From Chaetoderma sp. LZ-2023a (taxonomy: Eukaryota > Mollusca > Caudofoveata > Chaetodermatida > Chaetodermatidae): a stretch of 64,000 nucleotides of DNA. Below are positions 1-10,137 of this stretch, piece by piece (the stretch's first letter is position 1; every line of letters begins with the position of its first letter). A program made the position numbers and the translations under genes. The DNA lies in the NCBI GenBank assembly GCA_034401795.1, contig CM067369.1, positions 185,135,047 through 185,199,046 on the forward strand, written 5' to 3'. Under the pieces are notes generated by a model. The model saw only the letters and a program-made list of their open reading frames with translations, was not told the DNA's origin and did no database searches.

Positions 1-244
1 TCAAGCGCAATAACTGGGGTGTCGGAATGTGCTTTGACCTGGGTGGGGTGGGGGTCTAAACTATGGGAGAGGAAAAAATGGGGCGGGGGCATCTCCCAAT
101 TCCCCCCCCCCCCTCGTTCTGTCCCCATGTGAACCATATCTCCACAGTGGTCAATATCTTTAAAACAATTGCATTGTCTATGCTGATATGTCCTTCAAGG
201 TTCCAGACCACAGGCGTTTGAATTTTCGTCCATGCATACCACTA

Positions 245-261
245 CCACCTATCCCCCTACC

Positions 262-318
<57 letters not shown>

Positions 319-326
319 AGGGGGAT
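245..326. repeat. AT microsatellite inside a short palindrome
   Basis: About 48 bp of (AT)n are flanked by inverted arms: ccccctaccataat on the left and attatagtaggggg on the right. The whole stretch can fold as one hairpin, so the microsatellite may have grown in the loop of a small palindromic element. Confidence 0.8.
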
Positions 327-990
327 GTGATGTTTTTTCAAATTATTGGCAAGTGTCTCTCAATACCTAAACCCCACTCGACCATTGATTTTAAATAATT
401 TCACCATGATGGATGTTCAGTAATTTTGAGAGGCTTTCAGTTATTCAGTAATGACAAATTGTCATTATAAAATAATTTAAAAGCGTGGAAACTAGTTTCA
501 TTAAAGTTAAACTAACTGTCATAATCTGTAACATCCTATCATGTGACAAAGATAACAAACGAAATTTGCGATCTTCTTAACTACCGAAAGCGGGTTGCAT
601 TCGCATTTCCGTATTATATATGACACTGCTAGTATAGGATGCCATTTAGAAAGATTTTCCAGCTTGCCCAATTGTTGAGCAGCTCTATAATAATAATGAT
701 AATACTAATAATAATAATAATACCCGATTCCATTTATCCGGATAATCGGGTACTCGCGGGTACTCGCTTAAATAAAGGAATTGCCTCATCATCTTAGACA
801 TTTTTACGCAAACTATTTCATTCACAAAGATCTATTTATATTTTCCCGCATAAATTTGTAAACAAACTGAATTGACCAATTGACGGTGGATTTAGAAAAT
901 TCGGCCTTCTGACGTAATGTAACGCTAAGTTTGATTGGATAAAACACCAGTAATGCTTGCGTATTTAGCGATCAAAAACTGGTGGTAGCT

Positions 991-1099
991 TGAGCCGATA
1001 ATACGTCCCGTCGTTCCCGGCATCTAATTGTCTCTTGTCGATAATACGTCCCGTCGGACTGGGAACCTAATTATTTCAAGCCGATAATACGTCCCGTCG
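991..1099. repeat. Threefold 19-bp motif CCGATAATACGTCCCGTCG
   Basis: The motif occurs three times, with one mismatch in the middle copy (tcgataatacg...). The copies are spaced about 46 and 42 bp apart by unlike sequence. The conserved core with unlike spacers is more like clustered binding sites, or the sub-terminal repeats of a DNA transposon, than a simple tandem array. Function unknown. Confidence 0.7.
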
Positions 1100-2079
1100 C
1101 TGCCACAGGGTTAAAGCCGCAGCTCATCTGATCTGTCCAAAGCAGCTGTAGCGGACATGCGGATGACTAGACATCGTCAGACAATTGATTTGTCACAACG
1201 ACCATTTTCAGAGCCAGCATATGTGAGAGACCAGACATAAAATATATGTTGCACATATTACTAATTATCAATAATGCATGCCTAACATACTTGTTGAAGA
1301 AAAGCACTTTCTAATGAGCTGCTTACTTCATATGGATAATCATGAAAATCTTTTCCATAAACCGAATGAATTCTCTGAGGCCATCCATAAAAAAGATTTT
1401 GTTTCCTGCATACAGGGTGTAGAAAAAAGATTTCAGTAGGGAGGGAGGAAATTAAATTTTTTTTAAATTATTAATTTATTTTAGAGGTCATAAATATTTG
1501 GTTTCCAGATATCTGACCAGATATCAACTAAATATGGTTGTAATTGCCAAATTTGTTATGTTTTCCATGCCACAATTAGTAAAATGGATTCACATTGCAT
1601 ACAAATGGCATTAAAACATTGTAATTTGTATAGTTTGCAAATGTATGCATGTTTTAACATTTATGCTGGGTAGAAAAAAAATTATTTTATTCCTGGCCGG
1701 GTGAAAACAAAGAAAAATTTCACCCAGGAGGTTTACAGGAAACGAAACTATTTTTTATTTTTGCCTGAATTTGACCTACTTGATGATCAAGTTATATTTC
1801 TATGTAGTACAATTATGTGCATATGTCTGTATCCAGTACGTATAGGTGTATGTATGAATGTGCGTGTGTGCATATGCACATCCTATATATTGTTTGTATA
1901 TAGTTATATAAATGCATGATATATTCAATGTTAATGTTATCTACAATGTCTTTATCTGAGATGTCAGATTTGCCAATAAAGCTTGATTTATTAAAATAAA
2001 ATACAAACTATCATATAGCACACAAATGCATAACAATTCACATATAGCATGGCAATGCATGATACTGCACATGGATGTC

Positions 2080-2570
2080 AATAGACCGTTCCAGTTTATC
2101 CATCAGTCATATGACGTCATAATCAACTACGTGATGTGTAGGATAATGTCATAATGAATTACATCATTAATGATGTAGATACGTTGTCACGAACGCGTAA
2201 TTGTTGACGGACTAAACGTTTTTGTACGAATTGTATGTCTTTGGACTTTACTATTTAATAGATTCTCTTGAATATTTTGAAACTAATTTGGATGAAACGA
2301 ACTAGGCAAAACCTATTTACCCTATTAATATCCATGTCTCAAACTTCGTTATACTGGGAGCAGTCAAATTAGTTTCAAAATATTCCGTGGAAATATTCAA
2401 CAGAATATTCCCAACATGGACTACAGAGTTCGACTTATTCGACTAGAAAGTCAAATTAGTCTCAAAATATTCAACAGAATAAACATAACATCGACTAAAA
2501 AGAAGGTTTATGGGTTTGAGATCTAGGGATACTGTTAGTGTTATAATCACACGATCGCCATACGCGTCGA
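2080..2570. mobile_element. Decayed hairpin MITE, context A
   Basis: The sequence contains the context-A signature (gatgtaggataatgtcataat..., then tacgaattgtatgtct and atttaatag) followed by several arms of the form ttgaatattttgaaactaattt and its reverse complement near 2,268, 2,365 and 2,455. Matching arms are found at 50.1-50.6, 51.0-51.3 and 63.6-63.8 kb. The copy is rearranged and no intact hairpin remains. Confidence 0.6.
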
Positions 2571-3625
2571 GAACCAACAAAAAAGAAATAGTAGATTAGA
2601 AATATTAAAATATATACATCGGCGGTAATACGATATTAATCTTTCTCATAGTTACGATAGCCATTCATGTAAAAAGAAATGAACAAACAATTAATATAGT
2701 TATATACTTGACATAAATATCTAATATGCGGCCAAGATCGGTATACTAGCGGCCAAGATCATATGGCAATAATCATATATGGCGGCCAAGATCGGTGACT
2801 GAAATGACTGAGTAGCATATTGCGCTCGTCCACTAGGCAACGCCAAATTTCATATTATTTGTAATTGTTACATTCACTAAGAGAACAAATCAAAATAGAA
2901 AACGGGTTCAAAAATTCGAAAACTAGCAACAGGTAGAAACAAATGGAAAATAATTGATTTTACATGATCATGATGATTATCAAACAAATACGACATTTAT
3001 TTTTGTGATTACCAGTATTGCCCCACATATTTAGTAATATAATTCGGACTAAATATAACAAATTGTAATTTTAATGAATGTTTTAAAATGAGCAAATATG
3101 GCGGGTAATTATTCTTTTTCTTGCTTCTTATTTGTCATGTACATTCCGCCTTTCTGATATAGGAGACCCTTAATCAGGAGATTCAAGATTCAAGATTATT
3201 TATTCAATAATTCGAAGATAAACATATTCACGAATTATACCAGGTTGTCCGCCTAAGGCAGTGCCTATTGTTATGGCGGACACCTTACACACATATATAC
3301 AGATATATATAAATTAGACACGACAGAACTTACACAAACAATTACAAATTCAGACATTACATTTACTACTTCCTTATTAACCCTTTGACCCCTGATCCAC
3401 ATAAACAGTTTAAATTTCAGAAAGGAAATATGTCAATTCGCAGGTCAGTTATTGAAGATTCAAGATTCAAGATTATTTATTCAATAATTCCAAATAAACA
3501 ATATTCATGACTTCTATGGTAGCTACTATACACGATAATCTTTATACTATAACACACGAGGAAATCTCGGTAATATCTTAAGATCACCATCGTCTTAAAA
3601 GTAATAATTGATAATAAGAATATGT

Positions 3626-4355
3626 TTAAAGTAAACAAATTGTCCTTAAATGTATCAAAAACTAATTATATACTGTTCACAAAGTCTAAGAAACTAAAAG
3701 AAATAGCTCTCCCAAACCTCTATATCGACAACCAGATAATTCAAGAAGCACAATATGCTAAGTTTTTTGGAGTATATCTGGACAAAAATTTAACATTGGA
3801 GAAGCATATTGAAATTATTACTACCAGGTAGCAAAAAGCATTGGCATCATTCGCAGACTGAAACCCTATCTAACACCTAATATTATTAAAACCCTGTACT
3901 GCACAATGATACTTCCTCACATCACCTACTGCAATGCTATCTGGACTAATACATCTCAAGCTAGACTAAAAAAACTAAAATCTCTGCAAAAGCAATCTAT
4001 TAAACTATTTTCACAAACAGCAGGTGGCCAGGATATCTTTAAATCACAAAAGGTCTTAAAACTTGAGGACATAGGAGGGCTCCAACTATACACAATCTTA
4101 AGGGACTTCCACAATGGCAACTTACCCTCATCCTTATCTAACATTTTTATGCTCAATACACAATTGCATCCTCACAACACAAGAACAAGAGATAACCTCC
4201 ATTCAACACACCACCAAACAAAAGCAGCACAACAAAAACCCTCATACAAAGCAATTCAGTTTTGGAATAATACAGACACAAGCACACGCACAGACATCAT
4301 AAAGCTACAGTACTTTAAGCAGAATATCAAAAAGAAGATTATAGAAACCTACTAG
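3626..4355 (+). pseudogene. LINE reverse transcriptase, C-terminal fragment
   Basis: There are two open segments in different frames (about 3,622-3,831 and 3,828-4,355), so one frameshift separates them. The first holds the region after the catalytic palm ('LNVSKTNYILFTKSKK', then 'FGVYLDKNLTLEKHI'). The second holds the thumb/connection region typical of jockey, CR1 and related LINEs ('LPHITYCNAIWTNT', 'LQKQSIKLFS'). It is a dead fragment of roughly 240 codons. The clade assignment is uncertain. Confidence 0.7.
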
Positions 4356-4418
4356 ACTCTGGAAAACACTCACCATCATGGCATGCTATTCTCATACTTG
4401 CACCCAGTCACCAGAACA

Positions 4419-4420
<2 letters not shown>

Positions 4421-4455
<35 letters not shown>

Positions 4456-4465
4456 TTAATAATAA
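4421..4465 (+). repeat. AAT microsatellite
   Basis: (AAT)n, grading into AAG/AAT-type triplets. It probably grew from the 3' tail of the LINE fragment just upstream. Confidence 0.85.
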
Positions 4466-4710
4466 TAAGAATAAGAATATCTGTCAGAATGGTAACTACC
4501 AAACAACTAACTCTACCATCACAGCCTAAAAAATACTTTGTCATTGATAATAAGAATATGTAATATAGAATTATTAACTTAAGCAAGATAAGCACACATC
4601 CATCCCTCTGTCATGTCTTTCCCTGTAAAAATGTAAATTGTCATACGTCTATTAACTGTTGGACTGCTGGAAGTGGACAATAACTCCAATTGGCAATGAC
4701 TCTGGATTGG

Positions 4711-4798
4711 CTGAGTATTTTAGAAAAAATTTGACTGAAAGTTGCTTGTGGCTTAGCCACCGACAACGTTCGGTCAAATTGTTTTAGAGGTACTCAGC
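4711..4798. repeat. Hairpin repeat, family H1 (diverged)
   Basis: The arms ctgagtattttagaaaaaatt and aattgttttagaggtactcag are roughly complementary and enclose a 'gactgaaagttgcttgtggc / gccaccgacaacgttcggtc' core. This has the same architecture as the hairpins at 28,261 and 29,098 but a different arm sequence. Confidence 0.6.
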
Positions 4799-4899
4799 AT
4801 ACCCGAGTTAGGCTCTATGGAAAATGTAGACTGCAGAGGCTTGGCAGCGAGACAGTTAACTATATGTATTCAGTATTCTCATGTCCTATATTGTTGTTG

Positions 4900-5032
4900 T
4901 TATATGTTATATGTTATGTGTAGGGGTCCACCGCCACATAGGCTCTGCCTTTGGTGGACTACCTGTTGTGAAACTGTAAATGTATATTCTATATCAAAAT
5001 AAATAATCTTGAACTTGAACTTGAACTTGAAA
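4900..5032 (+). repeat. Non-LTR element 3' end with (CTTGAA)n tail
   Basis: A 'ggtggactacctgttgtgaa' stretch is followed by tatatcaaaataaat and then cttgaacttgaacttgaac. A similar tail in reverse orientation lies at 5,619-5,690. The layout resembles the 3' UTR and short tandem tail of a CR1/L2-like LINE or a SINE derived from one. Confidence 0.55.
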
Positions 5033-5145
5033 ATGATGGTGCTTTTAGAATAAAGATTGTCTATGTCTATGTATAATAGTTGCGCGTTTGTGAAATTAAT
5101 AGTCACTAATAGTTCCAACTGTCTTTTAGTAAAGAGACTTAATTA

Positions 5146-5486
5146 TTAGAAAATATTAATCGTAAGTAGTCTGTAATTGGCACCGCGAATGTCTTGTTGA
5201 AGAAAGTTATCCGGAACCCACGCCAGATCAATTTCAAAATCCACTGTCTTTGGCTCTGGAGGACGATGTCCGGCACGGAAATGATTAAGTATCCATTCAA
5301 GCAGATCTGATCCCTGTAGGGCATCGATAGGTTCATTTCTATCCGTACGTACATCTGCCAGAACGTTATTGACGATTGTCTTTGCAGACGTAAACATATC
5401 TCCTACGCCTCGGTCTTTGATGGCTGCTCTAACTTTGGTCTCAGTTGTTATGCCAGCAGAAGCTGGATGCTGATGTGCTAGTGGAC
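5146..5486 (-). pseudogene. Fragment resembling the region after a FLYWCH zinc finger
   Basis: An open minus-strand frame contains 'HQHPASAGITTETKVRAA', then a helical segment ending in 'FRAGHRPPEPKTVDFEID' and 'LAWVPDNFLQQD'. The HxHP followed by a helical spacer is reminiscent of the segment after FLYWCH zinc fingers, found in Mutator-like and other transposon proteins. The FLYWCH finger itself is not visible, and the upstream side runs into an AAT microsatellite (5,487-5,524) that reads as poly-leucine. The fragment is bounded by two LINE-tail sequences in opposite orientation. Identity is tentative; a broken host exon is possible. Confidence 0.35.
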
Positions 5487-5487
5487 C

Positions 5488-5524
<37 letters not shown>
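5487..5524. repeat. AAT microsatellite
   Basis: Pure AAT triplets. On the opposite strand they read as a leucine run that would falsely lengthen the fragment downstream. Confidence 0.9.
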
Positions 5525-5525
<1 letters not shown>

Positions 5526-5618
5526 TCAAAATTAAATTCATTACAAAAGATGTTGATCTTGATGATTATAAATGGCGATTATGATGCTGCTGATATGATG
5601 ATGATGATATGATGATGA

Positions 5619-5690
5619 TGATTCAAGTTCAAGTTCAAGTTCAAATTCATTTATTTTGATATAAAATGTACAGTTTGTATTTACACAAAT
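5619..5690 (-). repeat. Non-LTR 3' tail in reverse orientation
   Basis: ttcaagttcaagttcaag followed by attcatttattttgatata is the reverse complement of the tail at about 4,982-5,030. The pair forms an inverted repeat around the FLYWCH-like fragment. Confidence 0.6.
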
Positions 5691-5715
5691 TTACATAAAT
5701 GATGATAACAGTAAT

Positions 5716-5893
5716 GCCGCCACCGCCGCCGCCGCCTCCTCCGCCGCCTCCGCCGCCACTGCCGCCGCCGACAATATCTAAATTAAATTCATTGCAAAAT
5801 TTGTTTCAGAAATATGTTTATCTTGTTTATTATAAATGATGATGATGATATGATGATAATAATAGCAATGCAGATAACGACGACGACGACGAC

Positions 5894-5935
<42 letters not shown>
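5716..5935. repeat. Triplet microsatellites (CCG, GAT, GAC)
   Basis: A CCG/CCT-rich run covers about 5,716-5,770. GAT/GAC runs cover about 5,835-5,850 and 5,879-5,935. The low-complexity open frames across them are not genes. Confidence 0.85.
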
Positions 5936-6240
5936 AAAATATAGCATACCTTGTCAGAAGTTATCGCCTTTCTGGACCACTGTAGCCCTGCACCAAAGGC
6001 TCTTGGACCGGATACTGCATCTCCACAAGTTCACCTTTTTCCCCTCACGTTTTATCGTGTAACTGTATCCTGCGCTATCCATCAGCATCTTTGCACGCTG
6101 TTGTGTTCCACTATTCACTACTTCATACGTTGTTACTACTTCTGCTGCTTCAGCGTGTATCGGTGTCGGATCCTCTAATGTGTTCTCCTCGAGTCGGGAA
6201 GGTGTAATTATAATTGATTCCAGATTGAACGTAGTGGTTG

Positions 6241-6382
6241 AATCTGAAGGCGTTGGCGATCGTGGAGATGCTGGCGATCATGGAGGCGTTGGCGGTCATG
6301 GAGGCATTGGCGATCATGGCGGCGTTGGCGATCATGGAGAAGCTGGTGATCATGGAGAAGCTTGCGATCGTGGAGAAGCTGG
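6241..6382. repeat. 18-bp minisatellite
   Basis: About seven units of ggcgatcatggaggcgtt-type sequence read as repeated GDHGGV/GDHGEA hexapeptides on the plus strand. The array stops exactly where the left terminal repeat of the LTR element begins, so that element inserted at or in the array. Confidence 0.75.
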
Positions 6383-6687
6383 TGTAGTTCGCCGCCCATC
6401 CTGGATTCGTTCCCTGAACACACACCCATGGGTAGAGCTATAAGCGTATATGAACCCATGAGAGAGATCGCGTTATAAAAACGACTAGGTTCGTTAAAGC
6501 GCATAGTGCGCATGCGCACGCTTAAAACTATTTTTGGCAGAGCACGTAATTTACGGCCAAAATAGGATGATGCTTTTAGTGTACGGAGATGGTACAATGT
6601 AATCCTTTTTAATAACTTGTTCCCGCCGAATTTGGCATTAATCAAGATCAGAATTCGACGGGCTTTCCAAATCTGTAAACCATTTCA
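6383..6687 (+). repeat. Left terminal repeat of the LTR element
   Basis: It matches 11,848-12,205 over its full length, apart from scattered substitutions and about 45 bp of extra sequence near the start of the right copy. Both copies begin TG and end CA. The left edge meets the 18-bp minisatellite. Confidence 0.65.
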
Positions 6688-6754
6688 AAATCGCTTTAGA
6701 AATGGCTGAGTTATCCACGGAAAACCCCTTTTGATTATCTTCAAGGTATTGCCG

Positions 6755-6898
6755 TGACGTCATAACCATGTGTACGCAGAACTTCTAGAATGTTCTAGAA
6801 CATTCGACTGCGTTATTATTAGCTACACGCTGATTGGCTGTTGCTCGACCGATGATTGGTTGGAGTCTGCGCCTGTGACGTCACGAGTAGTATAAAAG
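6755..6898 (+). promoter_or_regulatory. Heat-shock-type promoter: CRE, five-unit HSE, two CCAAT boxes, CRE, TATA
   Basis: In order the sequence shows TGACGTCA (6,755-6,762); five perfect alternating TTC/GAA units with two-base spacers (6,783-6,805), the consensus heat-shock factor site; inverted CCAAT boxes (attgg at 6,833 and 6,855); a second TGACGTCA (6,876-6,883); and TATAAAAG (6,891-6,898). This arrangement is that of an inducible hsp70-like promoter pointing right, with a start predicted near 6,920. No heat-shock protein gene follows; the next coding remains are those of the LTR element. It is either the element's own U3 promoter or a captured host promoter. Confidence 0.65.
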
Positions 6899-7499
6899 GA
6901 GACAAGATCCAGAGCTCGAGAGCATCCTCGGCCAATTAGGTTGGACCTGTGTCAGCTACGATCGGCAAGACAGGCATTATGCAGATCATTTCGGTTTCTG
7001 TCAGTTTCTCTCCCGTAGCCAGTAGTAATCCAACCCACTGCACTAAAGCAATTTTGTATCTCCTGTTGTTGCAGGAACATTTTTGGAACTTTTTGGATAT
7101 TGTTCACGAATATATCAAGAACTAACTCGGAACACGAACTTGCAGTGAGGCCTTTCTTGGCCTGAAAATGTGATTCTACAGATGTAGAGGCAGCAATGTT
7201 CTTTGGTGGATGACTCGCTGGATCTGCCAGCCATGCCAAAAAGTGATTATTCAGCCATCCCCGCACTGATGTCGTGCAGGTTTATCTAAACTTTTTGACC
7301 GCAGCAAAGTAAACTTTGCCCGGTACGTCTTCAGAGCTGGCTGACATACCCGCACCATTAAGCTTAGTTATGTATCTTCATCCGCATTTAACCACCCCCA
7401 CTCATGATCTGGTTGTTGAAAACTTCTATCCATACCATCGGTGTATGGGAACTTTCGTCATAGCAGTAGTGTTATTGTATCTCTTACTGACTACTCGTT

Positions 7500-7899
7500 A
7501 GACATTCTATATTGTGATTACAGTCCTGAGTTCGATCCGCTCCCGTCATGAGATGCTTGCGGGAATACTGTTTGCGGAAACCAGACTGTGGGAACTTTCC
7601 AGCTTCCAGGGAATGCATCAACTCACGTCAAACTAAGGGTGACATATCAATTTCGGTAACACGATAGCCCAAGCTTAAGAATGGCTACCGATTATTCAAG
7701 TAACTATACTTGGCATTTTTAATTATCCCGTTAATTACATCTTTGATAATTATATCGTATCTGTATAACCAGTCCCGATGACTAAAAGGCTCCCTAATGG
7801 TCTTAGGACCGCTAGTTATAATTTCTGTATCTGTTTATAGTTATTCTTATTTTCTGTAAGGTGTTTTCGCTAAACGCACCGTAGTAGGTTCCTCAACCT

Positions 7900-7974
<75 letters not shown>

Positions 7975-8040
7975 CTGATCATTTCACATTGTATTTATTG
8001 ATCTGGTTAGTTTATATATGGCAAGTAGCCATCAGTTGAT
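7500..8040. other. Non-coding leader region of the LTR element
   Basis: No supported reading frame. It holds a long (AT)n tract (about 7,903-7,970) and otherwise unremarkable sequence between the promoter-like region and the first gag-like remains. Confidence 0.5.
7903..7970. repeat. AT microsatellite
   Basis: About 68 bp of pure AT dinucleotides. Confidence 0.95.
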
Positions 8041-9186
8041 GTGTTTTGTTTATTTGTAGAAAAATATAGGACTGCAGGGCACGTAGGAAACACTATACAG
8101 CAACATTTATATATGCAGCACTTTCTCCACAGCAAACGAATTTACAAAATTCCAATCAGAATCAAGTGCCTGGAGGAAGGGGGCGAGCCCGTAGAGGAAG
8201 CTACAACAGAGGCCCCCGGGCGCAGGAAGCAGCGCAACAATAACACTAACGGCACCATGAAGGAATGAATAGACGAGATCAATAATCAGATCTCCGCATT
8301 AACAAATTTAGTGACTCAGCACGAACCTCGCCACCACTCACTTTAGAACAACGAACACCACCACCACCACCGCACCGCCACCAAACACCTGTTTCCGATG
8401 CGGTCAGCCAGGCCATTGGAGGGAACGGTGTCCTAACCGAACTCCATCCATAACGCCTGCCCCTGACCTCAGTACGGTGCAACCTGAGAAGCCATTAAAC
8501 TCTTAAGGGCACCGAAAGTAGAGTCATCTCGGTGCCTGTATCTGCTTCCCGGCTCAACTGCGGCCCTCGTACAACAATGTTCGGTGGCCAATAATTACAA
8601 ACCAAATTCAGCTTTTACACCTGCACCAAAACGCATGGCTTCACATATGTCGATGCCTACGATGCCTCCCACATCCACAGCATCGCGATCCCCCTCTATC
8701 TCCGCACATAACAAGCCTTCTTTCCTTTGTAAAACGGCAGTGGTAGGTTGTAGCACCTCCACTGAAACAACGTTTTTGCAAGCACCACGTCCCGCCACCA
8801 AGACACTGAATTCTCAGTGTCCCTTGGTGGTATGCAAAACACCGCCCCACACAACATCATCTCCCGCATCCACAGACAGCAGTGACTCGGGAGAAACGGT
8901 TCACTCTGCCTCATGGATTCGCAAACGCCGACGTAGATGGGGAGAAACACGTCCCTGGCAGCATCACTGTTTCTTCTGTGCTTCGCCAAAGCATCCAATG
9001 AAGCATTGCAAGAAATGGCTCGTGCAGGGTGAGCTTATCCGTCATCCCATACGCACCACTGTATACACTAATACTGCAAACCCAGGGACAGCAACATCTC
9101 CATCATCATTGCTACCCCCAGCTCCGCCTTCACTGCAGCCCTCGGTGATGACGGACTGGCCCCTTCCTCACTCAGCCATCCACTAG
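8041..9186 (+). pseudogene. Gag-like remains with two zinc knuckles
   Basis: A canonical CX2CX4HX4C knuckle (CFRCGQPGHWRERC) is encoded at 8,390-8,431 and a second one (CFFCASPKHPMKHC) at 8,968-9,009. Knuckles of this form belong to the nucleocapsid part of retroelement Gag and bind the element's RNA. The surrounding sequence is proline-, serine- and threonine-rich with no conserved fold that I recognise. It is a fossil and the reading frame is not continuous. Confidence 0.6.
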
Positions 9187-9247
9187 ATTAAAAGAAGCCA
9201 TTTGGAAACAGACCGATTATATACAGAATGATTCCGCTCCGACACCA

Positions 9248-10137
9248 TTGTCGCAGACGGCGTCATTGGAAACTCTTCCACAGGTACACCGCAAAGTGAT
9301 ATACCAATGTGCCTGTCTGTTTAGCGGTGTTTCCACCAGTGCCACCGTTGACACTGGCGCTTCAATCACGGTATTCAACAAGCGCTTATATGAAAGCATC
9401 CCACCTCATAAAAAGCCTCCCCTTGAACCTACAAACATTTGTCTACAGACGGCTACGGGAGCTGATGAGCCCGTAGCCGGTGTGGTCAATCTAGTCATCC
9501 AAACAGAGGAGATGCAATTCATACAGCGAGTTGTCATCGCCTCTATTCATAATGATGCCCTCCTTGGCTTTGATTTCCTCAGTGCCAGCGAAGCCATCAT
9601 ACATTGCAAACAACAGGAACTCGACATACACGGCCGACAAATACCTCTTGGACCGGCATCGTCATTATACGACATGTGTGCGGTTATATTATCAAGTACC
9701 GCCACAGTTGAGCCGGGACAAGAACAAATCTTATGGGCCACCGCACCACAGTTAGGAAGCAACACACACACATCGCCATGCTGGAACCCGACCCTGATTA
9801 CATGATCACCTCTCAATGCGCAAGTCCCCGCATGATAGTTGACACTACTAATAAGGAATATATACCTTTTAGAGTGTTCAATGGTACCGCAGACCCCATC
9901 ACTCTTGAACCAGGAGTATGCTGCGGCCCTTTAGTGGACATAATCTCATTGGAATCACCTACACTTACCGACACACCACAGCATATGACTGATGATTTAC
10001 CCAAACACTTACATGATTTATATCTGTGTGCCACAGTTGGATTACAGCAATCACAGAAACACGAAATTCGGAAACTACTGTACAAATATCGCGATAGTTT
10101 TTCCTCCGGAGACATGGACCATCCACACCGGTCCTGA
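9248..10137 (+). pseudogene. Retropepsin-type aspartic protease and start of pol, fossil
   Basis: The protease part shows 'SATVDTGASITVF' with the catalytic aspartate at 9,350-9,352, and later 'ALLGFDFLS', which matches the (L/I)(L/I)G-x-DF segment of retropepsins. Further on, a 'LLYKYRDSFS' segment resembles the stretch that precedes the RT domain in Gypsy-type pol genes. The RT core itself is not recognisable. The protease would cleave the element's polyprotein. The region is broken. Confidence 0.65.

Larger units (their letters stand above)
1..3606. other. Intergenic, no gene recognised
   Basis: AT-rich sequence without a convincing coding frame; the only open stretch of note, at 1,701-1,919, has no recognisable domain. 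It holds an AT tract at 267-315, three copies of a 19-bp motif at about 993-1,098, a decayed hairpin-MITE cluster at 2,080-2,570, and two copies of 'gattcaagattatttattca' near 3,186 and 3,463. The last looks like a LINE or SINE terminus. Confidence 0.6.
3607..4561 (+). mobile_element. 5'-truncated non-LTR retrotransposon (LINE) with 19-bp target duplication
   Basis: A perfect 19-bp direct repeat, ATTGATAATAAGAATATGT, lies at 3,607-3,625 and 4,543-4,561. Directly after the left copy begins the C-terminal part of a jockey/CR1-like reverse transcriptase: 'NVSKTNYILFT' with a 'FFGVYLD' segment, followed after one frameshift near 3,828 by 'IIKTLYCTMILPHITYCN' to a stop at 4,353-4,355. Domains upstream of this (endonuclease, RT palm) are absent, as expected for 5' truncation during target-primed reverse transcription. 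An (AAT)n tract at 4,421-4,453 would be the usual tail, but about 85 bp of other sequence follows before the right duplication. Confidence 0.7.

Noticed and set aside
5814-6062. Aspartate- and methionine-rich frames
   Set aside because: Products of GAT/GAC triplet repeats.
6180-6443. 87-codon frame with GDHGGV repeats
   Set aside because: The repeats come from an 18-bp minisatellite and the frame runs into the terminal repeat of the LTR element. There is no domain and no likely promoter for it.
6952-7266. 104-codon minus-strand frame
   Set aside because: The composition is ordinary and no domain is recognised. It lies antisense just downstream of the promoter-like region. It may be a chance frame, so I did not call a gene.
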